64,000 nucleotides of DNA from Silene latifolia (lineage: Eukaryota > Streptophyta > Magnoliopsida > Caryophyllales > Caryophyllaceae). The notes under the pieces are model-generated. The model saw only the letters and a list, made by a program, of their open reading frames with translations. It ran no database searches and was not told the DNA's origin. Within the stretch, counting starts at the first letter, position 1. Every line of letters starts with the position of its first letter. Shown piece by piece: positions 63,261-64,000 of this stretch. The translations under genes were made by a program, and so were the position numbers. The stretch spans positions 200,573,325 through 200,637,324 of the forward strand of contig NC_133536.1 of assembly GCF_048544455.1 (NCBI RefSeq). The letters are read 5' to 3'.

Positions 63261-63489
63261 TCGATCCGATTGCCACCTCTAAAATCATATCCACAAGTAC
63301 CCCACATGGACGTGATTAAGATTTCTAAGTGGTTATGTTGTCATTATCTTATTGTTGGAGAGAATTTTATATGCGCTTTATCATATTTTTTACAATTTCT
63401 TTTTTTTTTTGGTTAAATATTTTTTACAAATTTGATCTCTTAAAAAAGTACACAAGTATACTTCTAAGGTACTACCCATCTACTAGGGC

Positions 63490-64000
63490 AGAGTACGGAT
63501 CGGGTATTTGATCCAAAGTGCTAGTTCGGATCGGATATCCATATTAAAAATCCTGAACTTAGATATCCAATATCCAAACCAAATGTTTCGGATATCCAAT
63601 GTTCGGATATCCAAAATAATCGGATCGGATGCGGATATCCATCGGATATCCATACTTTAGAATTTACTTTAAAATTAAGTTTGAAACACGATTATATTCA
63701 TAGTCTTACATGATGATTTTCTTTAGTATTTTTATTCCAATGTTCTCGACATAAAATTTAAGTACCACCTAGATATTTCTCTAACATTTTAAACATTAAT
63801 TAAGTTGTTGTATCAAATAAAATTTTATTTTCTCGAAATTATACTAGAAAACTATAGTTTCGGATCGGATCGGATATCCAAATATTTTAATTCTAATATC
63901 CATATCCAAACCAAAACCAAAGATTTCGGATCAGATATCCAAACCAAACTTAACTTTCGGATCAGATATACAAACATTCGGATCAGATTCGGATCGGATA
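63490..64000. repeat. degenerate GGATCGGATATCC repeat
   Basis: Many copies of CGGATATCCA / GGATCGGAT words at both ends of this stretch, with an AT-rich middle (63660-63850). It runs off the end of the window. Confidence 0.6.

Overview
The window is nuclear DNA of a flowering plant, probably a eudicot. Genes with introns, a class III peroxidase, F-box/FBD genes, L1-type LINEs with a plant RNase H tail, and LTR elements of several plant lineages (Sirevirus-like and other Ty1/copia, Athila-type Ty3/gypsy, a Cassandra TRIM, a LARD) all point that way. I cannot fix the family or species. Roughly two thirds of the window is transposable elements, and only four host loci can be supported.

Host genes, all on the minus strand. 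(1) F-box/LRR/FBD gene copy 1 (6738-8543) carries a one-base insertion in its FBD exon. (2) Its tandem duplicate, copy 2 (15957-17749), is intact over four exons (459 aa). The two arose by a segmental duplication that includes the 5' leader intron, and a copia element now lies between them. (3) A four-exon class III peroxidase (21901-26624, 321 aa) has all catalytic residues, but intron 3 has been expanded to 3.4 kb by an inserted three-LTR structure. (4) A TPR-domain gene relic (about 46.25-47.78 kb, leader to about 48.6 kb) changes reading frame twice and is cut near its 3' end by the Athila element.

Layout. 0-4.1 kb: MITEs and the 3' end of a Sirevirus-like element. 4.16-5.69 kb: a tandem TRIM-like array (LTR-internal-LTR-internal-LTR; 431/116 bp units). 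6.2-6.4 kb: LINE tail. 6.7-18.2 kb: the F-box pair with a 5.3-kb copia element between. 18.8-21.6 kb: two hairpin MITEs and a 5'-truncated LINE. 21.9-26.7 kb: peroxidase with the inverted LTR complex. 27-30.5 kb: intergenic, MITEs. 30.52-46.24 kb: a 15.7-kb Athila-type element with 2.16-kb LTRs, gag-pol, an open env-like ORF, and arrays of CCGG-rich palindromes in both LTRs and in the pol/env spacer. 46.2-48.7 kb: TPR relic. 50.01-59.25 kb: a 9.2-kb LARD (non-coding LTR element) whose 5' LTR holds a Cassandra TRIM with 5S-rRNA-like sequence. 59.5-64 kb: LINE and copia fragments, a 1-kb foldback element and degenerate GGGTCGGGTC / GGATATCC repeats.

The strongest unusual signals are the three-LTR inverted structure bounded by one 5-bp target duplication inside the peroxidase intron; the palindrome arrays shared between LTR and pol/env spacer of the Athila element; and the way repeat copies that are otherwise almost identical differ mainly at CAG/CTG/CCGG sites, which may be a sequencing artefact at CHG-methylated DNA. 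No tRNA gene, CRISPR array, organellar or bacterial segment was recognised.
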